In this document: piece after piece, positions 34,401 through 42,340 of the stretch
Layout of the letters: each line of letters starts with the position of its first letter
How positions within the stretch are numbered: position 1 is the first letter of the stretch
Origin: Lachnoclostridium sp. An169
GTDB taxonomy: Bacteria > Bacillota > Clostridia > Lachnospirales > Lachnospiraceae
Reading direction: 5' to 3'
NCBI RefSeq assembly: GCF_002160525.1
Contig: NZ_NFKT01000017.1
Coordinates: 1 to 64,000, forward strand
DNA length: 64,000 bases
Translations under genes and position numbers: made by a program
The notes under the pieces: generated by a model
Databases searched by the model: none
What the model saw: the letters and a program-made list of their open reading frames with translations, nothing else
What the model was told of the DNA's origin: nothing

Positions 34401-34454
34401 ATATTGACATTTTTCTATATGTTACATATAATAACACATAGACATTTATCTATG
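34401..34454 (+). promoter_or_regulatory. arsR-family promoter with two operator copies
   Basis: A perfect consensus promoter: TTGACA (34404-34409), 17 bp, TATAAT (34427-34432). Two related operator-like elements share the core GACATTT-N-TCTAT: one over the -35 (34401-34421), and a perfect inverted repeat CATAGA / TCTATG with a 6-bp gap (34437-34454) over the start region. This is a typical ArsR/SmtB autorepression layout. Confidence 0.7.
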
Positions 34455-34471
34455 GGCGGTGGTTGAGAAAG

Positions 34472-34780
34472 ATGGATGAAAAAAGAATTGCGGCAATTTT
34501 CAAAGCGTTTTGTGATGAAAACCGCATTAGAATTATAAAACTGCTGCGTTCAGGTGAAAAATGCGCCTGCAAGCTGTTGGAAGAAATTAATGTCTCGCAG
34601 CCTACGCTTTCCCACCATATGAAAATTCTTTGTGACTCTGAAATAGTTGTCGGGCGCAAAGAGGGGAAATGGACACACTATTCTATTTCAGAAAAAGGTG
34701 TGGAGCAGGCAAAAGAATGTTTGCGGCAGTTGACAACACCTGATGTCGAAAGCGAAAACAAGTCGTGCTGTGAAAAGTGA
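34472..34780 (+). CDS. ArsR/SmtB-family metalloregulator
   Basis: About 102 residues. A winged helix (NVSQPTLSHHMKILCDSEIV) follows EKCACKLLEE, where the two cysteines match the CxC metal/metalloid-binding site of ArsR. A Cys pair is also found at the C-terminal end (NKSCCEK). It should repress its own operon until As(III) or a similar thiophilic ion binds. The ATG at 34472 is preferred to a TTG at 34463; the site is weak. It is the first gene of a three-gene island that is more A+T-rich than its flanks. Confidence 0.9.
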   Translation: MDEKRIAAIFKAFCDENRIRIIKLLRSGEKCACKLLEEINVSQPTLSHHMKILCDSEIVVGRKEGKWTHYSISEKGVEQAKECLRQLTTPDVESENKSCCEK

Positions 34781-34868
34781 GGAAGTTTACTGATTACTTT
34801 TCCGCACGGCTTATATTCGGGACAACAAATCGATATATTTCAATACAACTATATGAAAGAGGCTTTTT

Positions 34869-35882
34869 ATGGAGACATTAAAAACAATTTGGGACTTTTT
34901 TCAAAATGAAATCCTCGGTATGAACTGGCTGAATCATCTCATTGAAACATTTTTGAACGCTTGCGGGTTAGATACCACAGGCAAAACAGGAGGAAGTATT
35001 CAGTTTTTCATCTATGATACTGTAAAAATTATGGTCCTGCTCGGTGTTTTGATTTTGATTATCTCGTATATTCAAAGTTATTTCCCGCCCGAAAGGACAA
35101 AAAGAATACTAGGCAGATTTCACGGAATATGGGCTAATATCATCGCAGCCCTGCTCGGTACGGTAACACCGTTTTGCTCGTGTTCCTCTATCCCGTTGTT
35201 TATCGGGTTTACAACCGCAGGCTTGCCGCTTGGCGTTACATTCTCCTTTTTGATTTCTTCGCCAATGGTTGACCTCGGAAGTCTTGTCTTACTGATGAGT
35301 ATTTTCGGCTGGAAAGTTGCTGTTTTATATGTAATATTCGGTTTAGTTATCGCTGTAACAGGCGGAATTCTAATCGAAAAATTGCACCTCGATAATCAAG
35401 TGGAAGAATATATCCGAAACGGCCACTCGATTGACATTCCACAAGAAGAACTGCATTTCAAAGACCGTATGAAATTTGCGTGGGAACAGGTCGTTGAAAC
35501 TGCCAAAAAGGTTGCGCCATATGTTTTGATCGGCGTGGGCATTGGTGCTATCATTCACAACTGGATTCCTGAAAAATTTATTGTCAAAGCACTTGGCGAA
35601 AATAATCCCTTCGGTGTAATTATTGCTACGATAGTCGGTATTCCGATGTATGCGGATATTTTCGGTACGATCCCGATTGCGGAGGCTCTGCTGGCAAAGG
35701 GGGCGCTGCTCGGCGTTGTCCTTTCCTTTATGATGGGCGTTACAACGCTCTCGCTCCCTTCAATAATTATGCTTCGCAAGGCAGTCAAGCCGAAGCTGCT
35801 CGGCATTTTCATTGGAATCTGTGCGGCTGGTATTATTATTGTAGGCTATCTTTTCAACGCAATACAATATTTAATTGTTTAA
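34869..35882 (+). CDS. ArsP/SO_0444-type permease (putative metalloid or metal efflux)
   Basis: 337 residues, eight or more membrane helices, in two DUF318-like halves. The cysteine-rich motif TPFCSCSSIPLFIGFTTAG is the hallmark of this permease family, which includes the organoarsenical exporter ArsP. The second half has GIPMYADIFGTIPIAEAL. With an upstream ArsR and a downstream thioredoxin-like protein, export of arsenic- or thiol-reactive compounds is the best inference; the exact substrate is unknown. Confidence 0.87.
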   Translation: METLKTIWDFFQNEILGMNWLNHLIETFLNACGLDTTGKTGGSIQFFIYDTVKIMVLLGVLILIISYIQSYFPPERTKRILGRFHGIWANIIAALLGTVTPFCSCSSIPLFIGFTTAGLPLGVTFSFLISSPMVDLGSLVLLMSIFGWKVAVLYVIFGLVIAVTGGILIEKLHLDNQVEEYIRNGHSIDIPQEELHFKDRMKFAWEQVVETAKKVAPYVLIGVGIGAIIHNWIPEKFIVKALGENNPFGVIIATIVGIPMYADIFGTIPIAEALLAKGALLGVVLSFMMGVTTLSLPSIIMLRKAVKPKLLGIFIGICAAGIIIVGYLFNAIQYLIV

Positions 35883-35899
35883 TTTAGGAGGTTGTCATT

Positions 35900-36211
35900 A
35901 TGGCATTATTTAACTTTGGAAAGAAAAAGGAAGAAGATTGCTGTCCTGATTTGAAAGAGGGCGAAATCTGCTGTATCAAAGTGTTAGGGACAGGTTGCAA
36001 ATCCTGTCACGAACAATTTGAATACACAAAGCAGGCGATAAAGGGTATGGGACTTGACCTGGAGGTCAAATACATTACCGATATGCAGAAAATAATGAAA
36101 TACGGGGTTATGAGTATGCCTGCCCTTGTTGTCAATGAAAAGGTTGTCGCTATGGGCAAGGTTCTGAAAGCCGCTGATGTAGTTGCTCTGCTGCACAAGC
36201 TGGGGTTTTAA
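35900..36211 (+). CDS. Small thioredoxin-like (redox-active disulfide) protein
   Basis: 103 residues. An N-terminal Cys-rich tail (DCCPDLKEGEICC) precedes a thioredoxin fold with active site GTGCKSCHEQ and the cis-Pro in VMSMPALVVNE. It matches the TM0996/MTH895 small disulfide protein family, often encoded with DUF318 permeases. The extra cysteines may carry the metalloid. It is preceded by a TTTAGGAGG site, 17 bp after the permease. Confidence 0.88.
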   Translation: MALFNFGKKKEEDCCPDLKEGEICCIKVLGTGCKSCHEQFEYTKQAIKGMGLDLEVKYITDMQKIMKYGVMSMPALVVNEKVVAMGKVLKAADVVALLHKLGF

Positions 36212-36213
36212 CG

Positions 36214-36300
36214 ATGGGTAAGAAAAAGTCTGCCAGAACAGAAACGAAATCACAAATCAATCAGGACACTATCGGCTTTTGGTATGGCGGCTCCCTCACA
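36214..36300 (+). pseudogene. 5' fragment of an unidentified ORF at the island edge
   Basis: An ATG two bases after the thioredoxin-like gene stop opens MGKKKSARTETKSQ and about 30 codons of similar A+T-rich sequence. Beyond that the frame runs only as the antisense of the dehydrogenase gene through three 17-bp repeats. I read it as the start of a gene cut off when the island joined this site. Family unknown; it could also be non-coding. Confidence 0.35.
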
Positions 36301-36351
36301 TTTTATCCTGTCATGATTTCTGCTCTGTCAGCATTTTTATTCTGTCAGCAT
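36301..36351. repeat. Three tandem 17-bp imperfect repeats at the island boundary
   Basis: Units 36301-36317, 36318-36334 and 36335-36351 each end CTGTCA(T/G)(G/C)AT, for example TTTTATTCTGTCAGCAT. They end 3 bp before the stop codon of the minus-strand dehydrogenase gene, exactly where base composition changes. Confidence 0.75.
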
Positions 36352-36354
36352 TTC

Positions 36355-37338
36355 CTACAGTACTTCCCAGGGATCTTCTTTTCCCTCCGCCCGGAACATG
36401 CAGCTCTCGATGGAATGTTTCACCATATCGCTCACTGCCTGATCCGTGTAAAACGCCATATGAGGCGTCACAACCACATTCGGGAATCCTCTCAGTATAT
36501 AGAGATCTCTCTTGCTCAGCATATCGGATTTCAGATCATAATAATACATTCCGAACTCATCCTCAATCACATCCAGTCCCGCAGCCCCTACTTTTCCGGA
36601 TTCCAGGGCACTGATCAGCGCCTTCGTGTCAATCAGCCCGCCCCGGGCGGTATTGATAATCACCACTCCATCCTTCATCTTTGCAAAGGCATTCTCATCG
36701 AGCAGATGAAAATTCTCCTCTCCCAGAGGCATGTGAAGCGTGATCATATCACACTCCCGGAAAATGGTATCCAGATCCGCATACTGCGCATGTTCTTTCA
36801 CAGACTCATTCTCGTATTTGTCATAAGCATAGATCCGGCATCCGAACCCGGAGAGATCACGGATCACCGACCTGCCGATCTTCCCGGTCCCAAGCACTCC
36901 CACCGTGAAGTTCGGCATCTCCCGTCCCTGGATTCCCGGGAGAGAGAAGTCATTGATCTCTGCCCGCTGCATGATTCTCTTCATCTTACGGATGGACATG
37001 AGCATGAGCATCACCGTGTAATCCGCCACACATTCCGGGGAGTAGGACACATTGCTCACATGGATTCCGTACTTTCTCGCCGCATCCAGATCCACATGGT
37101 CGTACCCGATAGTACGGGTGGAGATCATCTTTACTCCCAGTTCGTGAAACCGCTTCATCAGATCTGCATCAATCCTGGAAGTGATAATACTGACATACTC
37201 GTATCCTTCCGCCAGATGCGCATTTTCCAGTGTGGGCGCATCCGTGCAGATTCCCAGTTCCACTCCGTATTCTTTTGCAAACTTCTGAAAATACTCCGCC
37301 TCGTCAAATTCTCTGTAATTGTATACAAAAATCTTCAT
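36355..37338 (-). CDS. D-isomer-specific 2-hydroxyacid dehydrogenase (VanH/D-lactate dehydrogenase-like)
   Basis: 327 residues. The Rossmann motif is VGVLGTGKIGRSVIRDL; catalytic Arg in INTARGGLIDT, Glu in DVIEDEFG and His in VTPHMAFYTDQA. The phrases STRTIGYDHVDLDAA and NVSYSPECVADYT are very like VanH and fermentative D-lactate dehydrogenase. It probably reduces pyruvate or a related keto acid to the D-hydroxy acid. It is about 25 kb from the van cluster, so ordinary fermentative LdhA is at least as likely. It follows the HAD phosphatase by 68 bp, with a GAGGTGAG site. Confidence 0.88.
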   Translation of the reverse strand: MKIFVYNYREFDEAEYFQKFAKEYGVELGICTDAPTLENAHLAEGYEYVSIITSRIDADLMKRFHELGVKMISTRTIGYDHVDLDAARKYGIHVSNVSYSPECVADYTVMLMLMSIRKMKRIMQRAEINDFSLPGIQGREMPNFTVGVLGTGKIGRSVIRDLSGFGCRIYAYDKYENESVKEHAQYADLDTIFRECDMITLHMPLGEENFHLLDENAFAKMKDGVVIINTARGGLIDTKALISALESGKVGAAGLDVIEDEFGMYYYDLKSDMLSKRDLYILRGFPNVVVTPHMAFYTDQAVSDMVKHSIESCMFRAEGKEDPWEVL

Positions 37339-37406
37339 CTTGTTCTCACCTCATAAAATCCTGATGTCTTATCATTGTCCGGCTGCCCTTTTCGATTCTT
37401 TTTTCT

Positions 37407-38198
37407 TCAGATCAGGCCGTAATGCACAAGCGCATGCTCGATTCCGTCCTTCTCCACTGTTCTGGTCACAAACTCCGTATAAGGATCCAGAGCCGGAGAA
37501 TGTTTTCCCATCGCCACCGCATGGATGGCGAACTCAAACATGGGCAGGTCATTGCTGCTGTCTCCGAACACATAGGCTCTCTCCAGAGGAATCCCGAACC
37601 TGTCCAGCACGTATCCGCAGGCAGTTCCTTTGGAATATCCTTTCTGGACAATCTCGAACGTACCGTCTCCCCGGTCGATAATATCCATATCCGCTGCCAC
37701 AAAATCCAGGAAACGCTTCACATCGCTTTCGGAATCACTGTAGACGAAAAACTTGTCCGCGGCAAATCCGCCACGCTCAAGAGGCTGGTCCATTCCCATG
37801 CCCCGTCTCCGGAAATACCTCCGGGACATCTCCAGACTGTCGAACCGGGTCATACGCTCCGGAAAATAGACATCTTCCATGCCTTCCGCCACACAGCCGA
37901 TCCCGCACGCAGCGGCCTCCCGGATAATCTCGTTTCCACGGTCTTCGGGTATGGAACTGGAAAATACAATCTCATCCCCGTACACCATGCAGGTTCCGCA
38001 CCCGCACATATATCCGTCGAACCCGATCCTTCTGATCTCCGAAGGAATACTGCACACGGTTCTCCCGGTATTGATAAACAGCAGATGTCCGTTCTTCTGC
38101 GCTTTCTTCAGCGCCCGCACTGCACTTTCGGGCACCTCGTGAGTCACCTCGCTTAAGAGGGTTCCGTCAATATCAAAAAATAAAACTGATCGTTCCAT
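37407..38198 (-). CDS. Cof-type HAD-IIB phosphatase
   Basis: 263 residues. Motif I FFDIDGTLLS, motif II Thr in FINTGRT, a IIB cap with a Cys/Gly patch (GYMCGCGTCMVYGDE), Lys in KGYSKGTACGYVLD and motif IV VFGDSSNDLPMFEFA. It dephosphorylates small sugar or cofactor phosphates; substrate unknown. It has a promoter at 38235-38263 and precedes the 2-hydroxyacid dehydrogenase. Confidence 0.92.
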   Translation of the reverse strand: MERSVLFFDIDGTLLSEVTHEVPESAVRALKKAQKNGHLLFINTGRTVCSIPSEIRRIGFDGYMCGCGTCMVYGDEIVFSSSIPEDRGNEIIREAAACGIGCVAEGMEDVYFPERMTRFDSLEMSRRYFRRRGMGMDQPLERGGFAADKFFVYSDSESDVKRFLDFVAADMDIIDRGDGTFEIVQKGYSKGTACGYVLDRFGIPLERAYVFGDSSNDLPMFEFAIHAVAMGKHSPALDPYTEFVTRTVEKDGIEHALVHYGLI

Positions 38199-38234
38199 TG
38201 GTCTGGTTTCCTCTCCTGAAAAAAATCCTTTCTT

Positions 38235-38263
38235 ACTTTAGCACTCTTTTCCGGAAATGTCTA
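38235..38263 (-). promoter_or_regulatory. Promoter for the Cof-type phosphatase gene
   Basis: -35 TAGACA (38258-38263), 17 bp, extended -10 TGC-TAAAGT (38235-38240) on the minus strand. Confidence 0.55.
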
Positions 38264-38345
38264 TGTTTTCCACGGCAATTGTCCGGCAGTTATGTACGAA
38301 TTGCCACGGCGGCCACGCTTTCGCTTGGGAGTGAAACGCGAGGGG

Positions 38346-38678
38346 TTAGTTTCTGCAGACCGTTTCGGTGGCGATTCCCAGAATAATGCAGTCGATCAGG
38401 ATAATAGCTGTAAATATGCAGATGGATTCTTCCGGGAGGACATCACAGAAGAGTCCTATGATAAGGAGTACCAGGGCGATTACCGACATTCCGATTCCAT
38501 AGGCTCGGAAGAGTTTTTTTCTGTTGTATTTTTCTCGTTCCTGTTTTGTTGCCACGTTATATCCGGAGATGAACCAGCTGCCGTGTCCGGACAACAGCAT
38601 CGCGGACAGTGCTGCGAACAGAAGAAAAAGCAGCCAGATTATCCACATTGGTGCATTCATTGCGTCAGATATGCTCAT
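38346..38678 (-). CDS. DUF3784-family small membrane protein
   Basis: 110 residues with three hydrophobic helices (residues ~12-30, 58-80, 85-105). The connecting stretch GHGSWFISGYNVATKQEREKY fits the DUF3784 pattern. Function unknown; such proteins are common next to regulatory or transporter genes in clostridia. The start has a GGAGGGTA site. It is divergent from the response regulator at 38898. Confidence 0.8.
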   Translation of the reverse strand: MSISDAMNAPMWIIWLLFLLFAALSAMLLSGHGSWFISGYNVATKQEREKYNRKKLFRAYGIGMSVIALVLLIIGLFCDVLPEESICIFTAIILIDCIILGIATETVCRN

Positions 38679-38833
38679 TTTTGTACCCTCCTACCTGTCT
38701 GATTGGATAACTTTATGGCACGCATAATGATAGCCTGCCGGCTTATTTTTGATTATAGCACAGGCCTCCCGGTATGGTATACTAAAACAGGTCTTCAGTC
38801 CTCTCACAGAAACATGCTCTCTCTTAAAGCACC

Positions 38834-38865
38834 TTGACTGAATTTTGACTTTTACAGGAGATAAT
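38834..38865 (+). promoter_or_regulatory. Promoter with tandem TTGACT repeats upstream of the response regulator
   Basis: TTGACT at 38834-38839 and 38845-38850 (period 11 bp), followed by a -10 GATAAT (38860-38865) 20 bp after the first copy. The layout is the same as at 40840-40871, which marks it as a response-regulator site for autoregulation. Confidence 0.6.
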
Positions 38866-38897
38866 AAAAAATAAACAGCGAAAGGATGGTCCTGCTC

Positions 38898-39572
38898 ATG
38901 CAATACAAAATTTTAATCGTAGATGACGAACCGATGCTGACCGGGCTTCTGGCCGACTATCTGGGTGAAATGGGATATCTGCCTCTTACAGCTGCCGATA
39001 GTGTACAGGCCATGGAAAAACTGAAAGAATCTCCGGACCTGATCCTGCTGGATATCAATATGCCGGGTATGAATGGTCTGGAACTTTGCAGAACCATACG
39101 GGATGAAGTCACCTGCCCCATCCTCTTCCTTACTGCACGGGATGCAGAACAGGATAAAATTAACGGTTTGCTCATCGGCGGCGATGATTATATTACCAAA
39201 CCGTTCAGTCTTCCGGAAGTTGCAGCCAGAATTTCTGCTCACCTGCGGAGAGAAGCACGTACACATGATTCTTCACGATTGCTGGCCTCCCGGGAACTTC
39301 TGGTAAATCTTTCCCGCCGCACAGTGCATTTTAAGGGGACAGAAATCGAATTTTCAAAGAGGGAATTTGATATTCTGGAGCTTCTTCTGACCCATGCCGG
39401 GCAGGTCTTTGACCGGGAACGGATCTATGAAGCCGTGTGGGGTCTGGATGCTTCCGGGGACAGCGGCGTAGTGAAAGAACATATCCGTAAAATCCGTCAG
39501 AAACTGCAAAGTGTGACCGGAAAGGACTATATTGAAACTGTCTGGGGGGTTGGCTATCGATGGAAACAATAA
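38898..39572 (+). CDS. OmpR-family response regulator
   Basis: About 224 residues: receiver with phospho-Asp52 (LILLDINMPG) and Lys in YITKPFSLPE; winged-helix domain ending VWGVGYRWKQ. The ATG at 38898 lies 11 nt after AAAGGA; an ATG at 38886 is too near. It overlaps the kinase gene by 13 nt. The tandem TGAC(T/C) repeats in front of this gene and in front of the lipoprotein/ABC unit are the likely binding sites, so it should control both its own operon and the transporter. Confidence 0.93.
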   Translation: MQYKILIVDDEPMLTGLLADYLGEMGYLPLTAADSVQAMEKLKESPDLILLDINMPGMNGLELCRTIRDEVTCPILFLTARDAEQDKINGLLIGGDDYITKPFSLPEVAARISAHLRREARTHDSSRLLASRELLVNLSRRTVHFKGTEIEFSKREFDILELLLTHAGQVFDRERIYEAVWGLDASGDSGVVKEHIRKIRQKLQSVTGKDYIETVWGVGYRWKQ

Positions 39573-40843
39573 AATTCCGCGGACTTCGCAGTTCCTTTAT
39601 CCTGTATGTACTGACTACACTGGTAATTGCAGCAGTCCTGTCCGTTCTGACAATCTGGGGCTGTGTAACGCTGCAGAAAACTTTATTGCCGGACTCCGAT
39701 CTGGTCTATCTCACAATCCAGCGAAGCGATTCCGAAGGAAACGAGACAACAACTACGGTCCCGATGCCCCTGAATGATGTGTTGAAGGAAATTCCTTCTA
39801 TGATTTCCATGAAAGATGAGGAAAGCAGTATTTCGTCTGACGGGCAGAATGTAAAATACTCTGTAACAAAAATAGAAAACAGTTTTACCGCCCTTTCCCC
39901 CAGACGGCAGCTTGTTTATCAGGCCAGCCGGATCGGCATGATTGCCTTACCGGTACTTTTTTCCCTGGAAGGAATCCTTCTCTGCGGCCTTTTATTTTAC
40001 CGGAGAAAGCTGAAAACACCTATCCTGCTGTTGTCCTCGGCCACAAAACAGATTGCGGATCAAAACCTGGATTTTCAGATTTCTTATCCCTGCGCAGATG
40101 AGATGGGCGCGCTGTGCGCTTCTTTTGAGCAAATGAGGCAGATCCTGAAAGAAAACAATCAAAAGCTGTGGGATATGCTGGAAGAACGCAGGCGTCTCCA
40201 GGACTCTGTAGCTCATGATCTGAGAAATCCCATCGCCATTATTCAGGGATACGCCCAGTATCTTCAGCTCAGTCTCTCCGGCGATAAGCTCAGCAGAGAA
40301 AAAATGTCTTCTGTGGCTGCGAATATTCTTCATACTTCGCAGCGGCTGGAACGATATACAGATTCTCTCCGAGCCATCAGCCGTCTGGAGGAACTGGAAG
40401 TGCAGGTTCAGCCAGTGGATTTCGCTTTGCTTTCGTCCGATATGTGCGAAGATTTAAGTTTATTGACAGAAGAAAAGCATTTAGAATTGGATTGGGGAAA
40501 TACGGTTGATGAGAAAGAATTAAATCTGGACGCCAAGATCCTGTACCGCATTTTAGAAAACCTCATCAGCAATGCCGTTCGATTTGCCAACCGAAAAATA
40601 AAGGTTCAATTTTCTTATTGCCAGGGGCTTTTAACAGTCACAGTATCCGATGACGGACCGGGATTTCCCCAAAAGGTTTTAGACAGCAGGGACAGTTATG
40701 CCTATATGGGAAGCGATGACAAAAATCATCTTGGCATGGGACTGTCCATCTGCCGGGTTCTCTGCCGGAAACACGGCGGGCAGCTGACCTTGTCAAACTC
40801 CGACCGGGGCGGCGCTGTCATAAAATTTGTCCTCTTATCTTGA
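39560..40843 (+). CDS. Sensor histidine kinase with external sensing loop
   Basis: 427 residues. Helix 1 (residues ~13-35), an extracytoplasmic loop of about 90 residues, helix 2 (~125-147), HAMP, phosphoacceptor DSVAHDLRNPIAIIQGY, N box LENLISNAVRFAN, and G boxes DDGPGFP and GMGLSICRVL. It pairs with the overlapping response regulator. The loop has no recognisable domain, so the signal is unknown. The downstream ABC transporter suggests a peptide or drug signal. Confidence 0.92.
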   Translation: METIKFRGLRSSFILYVLTTLVIAAVLSVLTIWGCVTLQKTLLPDSDLVYLTIQRSDSEGNETTTTVPMPLNDVLKEIPSMISMKDEESSISSDGQNVKYSVTKIENSFTALSPRRQLVYQASRIGMIALPVLFSLEGILLCGLLFYRRKLKTPILLLSSATKQIADQNLDFQISYPCADEMGALCASFEQMRQILKENNQKLWDMLEERRRLQDSVAHDLRNPIAIIQGYAQYLQLSLSGDKLSREKMSSVAANILHTSQRLERYTDSLRAISRLEELEVQVQPVDFALLSSDMCEDLSLLTEEKHLELDWGNTVDEKELNLDAKILYRILENLISNAVRFANRKIKVQFSYCQGLLTVTVSDDGPGFPQKVLDSRDSYAYMGSDDKNHLGMGLSICRVLCRKHGGQLTLSNSDRGGAVIKFVLLS

Positions 40844-40871
40844 CCAAAATCTGACCTTTTCCCATTAAGAT
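40840..40871 (+). promoter_or_regulatory. Promoter with tandem TGACC repeats upstream of the lipoprotein/ABC unit
   Basis: TTGACC (40840-40845) and CTGACC (40851-40856) at an 11-bp period, then -10 TAAGAT (40866-40871) 20 bp after the first copy. It overlaps the kinase stop codon. A perfect 10-bp inverted repeat (40872-40881 / 40907-40916) follows and takes in the ribosome site of the lipoprotein gene. Confidence 0.6.
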
Positions 40872-40925
40872 CTCCTTGTATTCAAAAAGCTGTGTTTACG
40901 GCAATCATACAAGGAGGTCTTTTTT

Positions 40926-42338
40926 ATGCACAAAAAATGGATTGCATTATTGCTGGCCGGCCTGGTCATCTGTAACCTTTCTGCCTGCGGTAGCGGTAAC
41001 TCTGATCAGAACATCAGCCAAGGAAACGAGTACAGCAGTACAGGAGATCAGGATAATCAAAATACGCAGGCATCGGATGGAACTGCTCCGGAAGGCGGTC
41101 TGACGTCGCTCATTCACCGGACGGGGCTGTTCAATCGTTATTGCAGTACAAAGGACGGTTTTTATTACCTGACGGAAGAAGATTCGCCCCTTGCGGATGG
41201 CAGTTATGCCCCTCATCTGATGTATATGGATTATGCCACCTGTCAGGAGGTATACCTTTGCAGCGACAGCAGCTGTCGGCACGACACAGAAGACTGTACT
41301 TCCGTCCTGGCCGGAGCGTCTTCGGATGGCCGGATTTTTATCTGGGATGGATACCTGTATTTCCTTGACCGTTCTCCGGATACCAGTGGCTCTACCATCC
41401 TCAATATTCTTGGAGATTCCGGATCTGCCAGTATTGAAGCAGATCCGGCTGAGTTATATCGTATGAATCTGGACGGTTCCGGACGGGAGCGTATTTACAG
41501 TTTTGACGCCGATGCCACAGTGGAGGATGCAGCTCTGGGGAGTGACAGCGGCTTATATTTTGTTACAAAGAAACTGGGCGCAAGTGATTCTGGTTCTGGT
41601 ACCTATACCACAACATCTGACCGGCAGCTTATCTGTCTGGATCCGGACAGTGGCGAGGCCAGATCCGTCTGCTCTCTGGATTTTGGCGATGGTCTGAACT
41701 GGGAAATCATCGGTTCATCAGATGATAAAGTTATATTGAAAGCATATCAGTACCCCGATGGTATGACGGAGGAAGAAGCTGCCGCTCTGGATGAAAACAG
41801 CTATCTGGATCTCCTGAAAAACAGCCAGATTGTCTATGCTTCTCTGGAACTTTCTACCGGGGAAAAAACGCAGGTGTATTCTCAGTCGGCCGGAGGAAAT
41901 TCCTCCTCTGAAGCTGTCTTGAGTGGATGTCTGTATGCCTCTAATGAGTCAAGCCAGGACATTGTGAAAATTGATCTTGCCACAGGAGAAAAAAGCACTT
42001 TGTGCAGTCTGGAAAACAATTATCTGTATGGCACGCTGGGAAATTATCTGTGCTGTACCAGCCATGATCTGACAGCAGATTACGGATATTACCTGGTAAA
42101 TGTGGACAACGGAGAAATCACACACTGTAGTCTGACCAACCAGGCCCTGGGATGGCGGCTGGATCTGATGGCTATGACAGGAGACCGTGCATTGGTGGTA
42201 TACGACTATGAATATACCCCTTTGGGAGACGACTCCTATGATATTACCCGGTATCAATACGGCTTGATTTCTATGGATGATCTTCTGAACAGTGTGCCGG
42301 ACTACACACCGATCCAAATGGTTGGGGAGGGAATTTAG
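40926..42338 (+). CDS. Lipoprotein, secreted, unknown function
   Basis: 470 residues. A signal peptide with lipobox is clear: KKWIALLLAGLVICNLSAC, cleaved before the Cys at residue ~21. After an Asn/Ser/Gln-rich linker, the body has repeated short segments such as GLFNRYCSTKDGFYYLTEED, YLYFLDRSPD and GCLYASNES that suggest a beta-propeller. Four cysteines around SCRHDTEDC may form disulfides. It is the first gene after the two-component system and directly precedes an ABC transporter, so it may bind the ligand or assist the transporter. I do not recognise a named family. Confidence 0.82.
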   Translation: MHKKWIALLLAGLVICNLSACGSGNSDQNISQGNEYSSTGDQDNQNTQASDGTAPEGGLTSLIHRTGLFNRYCSTKDGFYYLTEEDSPLADGSYAPHLMYMDYATCQEVYLCSDSSCRHDTEDCTSVLAGASSDGRIFIWDGYLYFLDRSPDTSGSTILNILGDSGSASIEADPAELYRMNLDGSGRERIYSFDADATVEDAALGSDSGLYFVTKKLGASDSGSGTYTTTSDRQLICLDPDSGEARSVCSLDFGDGLNWEIIGSSDDKVILKAYQYPDGMTEEEAAALDENSYLDLLKNSQIVYASLELSTGEKTQVYSQSAGGNSSSEAVLSGCLYASNESSQDIVKIDLATGEKSTLCSLENNYLYGTLGNYLCCTSHDLTADYGYYLVNVDNGEITHCSLTNQALGWRLDLMAMTGDRALVVYDYEYTPLGDDSYDITRYQYGLISMDDLLNSVPDYTPIQMVGEGI

Positions 42339-42340
42339 AG

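Noticed and set aside
36301..36351. CRISPR-like array
   Set aside because: Three 17-bp units without spacers; these are simple tandem repeats.
36214..37356. Reading the plus-strand ORF after the thioredoxin-like gene as one 380-residue protein
   Set aside because: All but the first ~30 codons is antisense to the intact dehydrogenase gene; only the first part could be real, and it was listed as a fragment.
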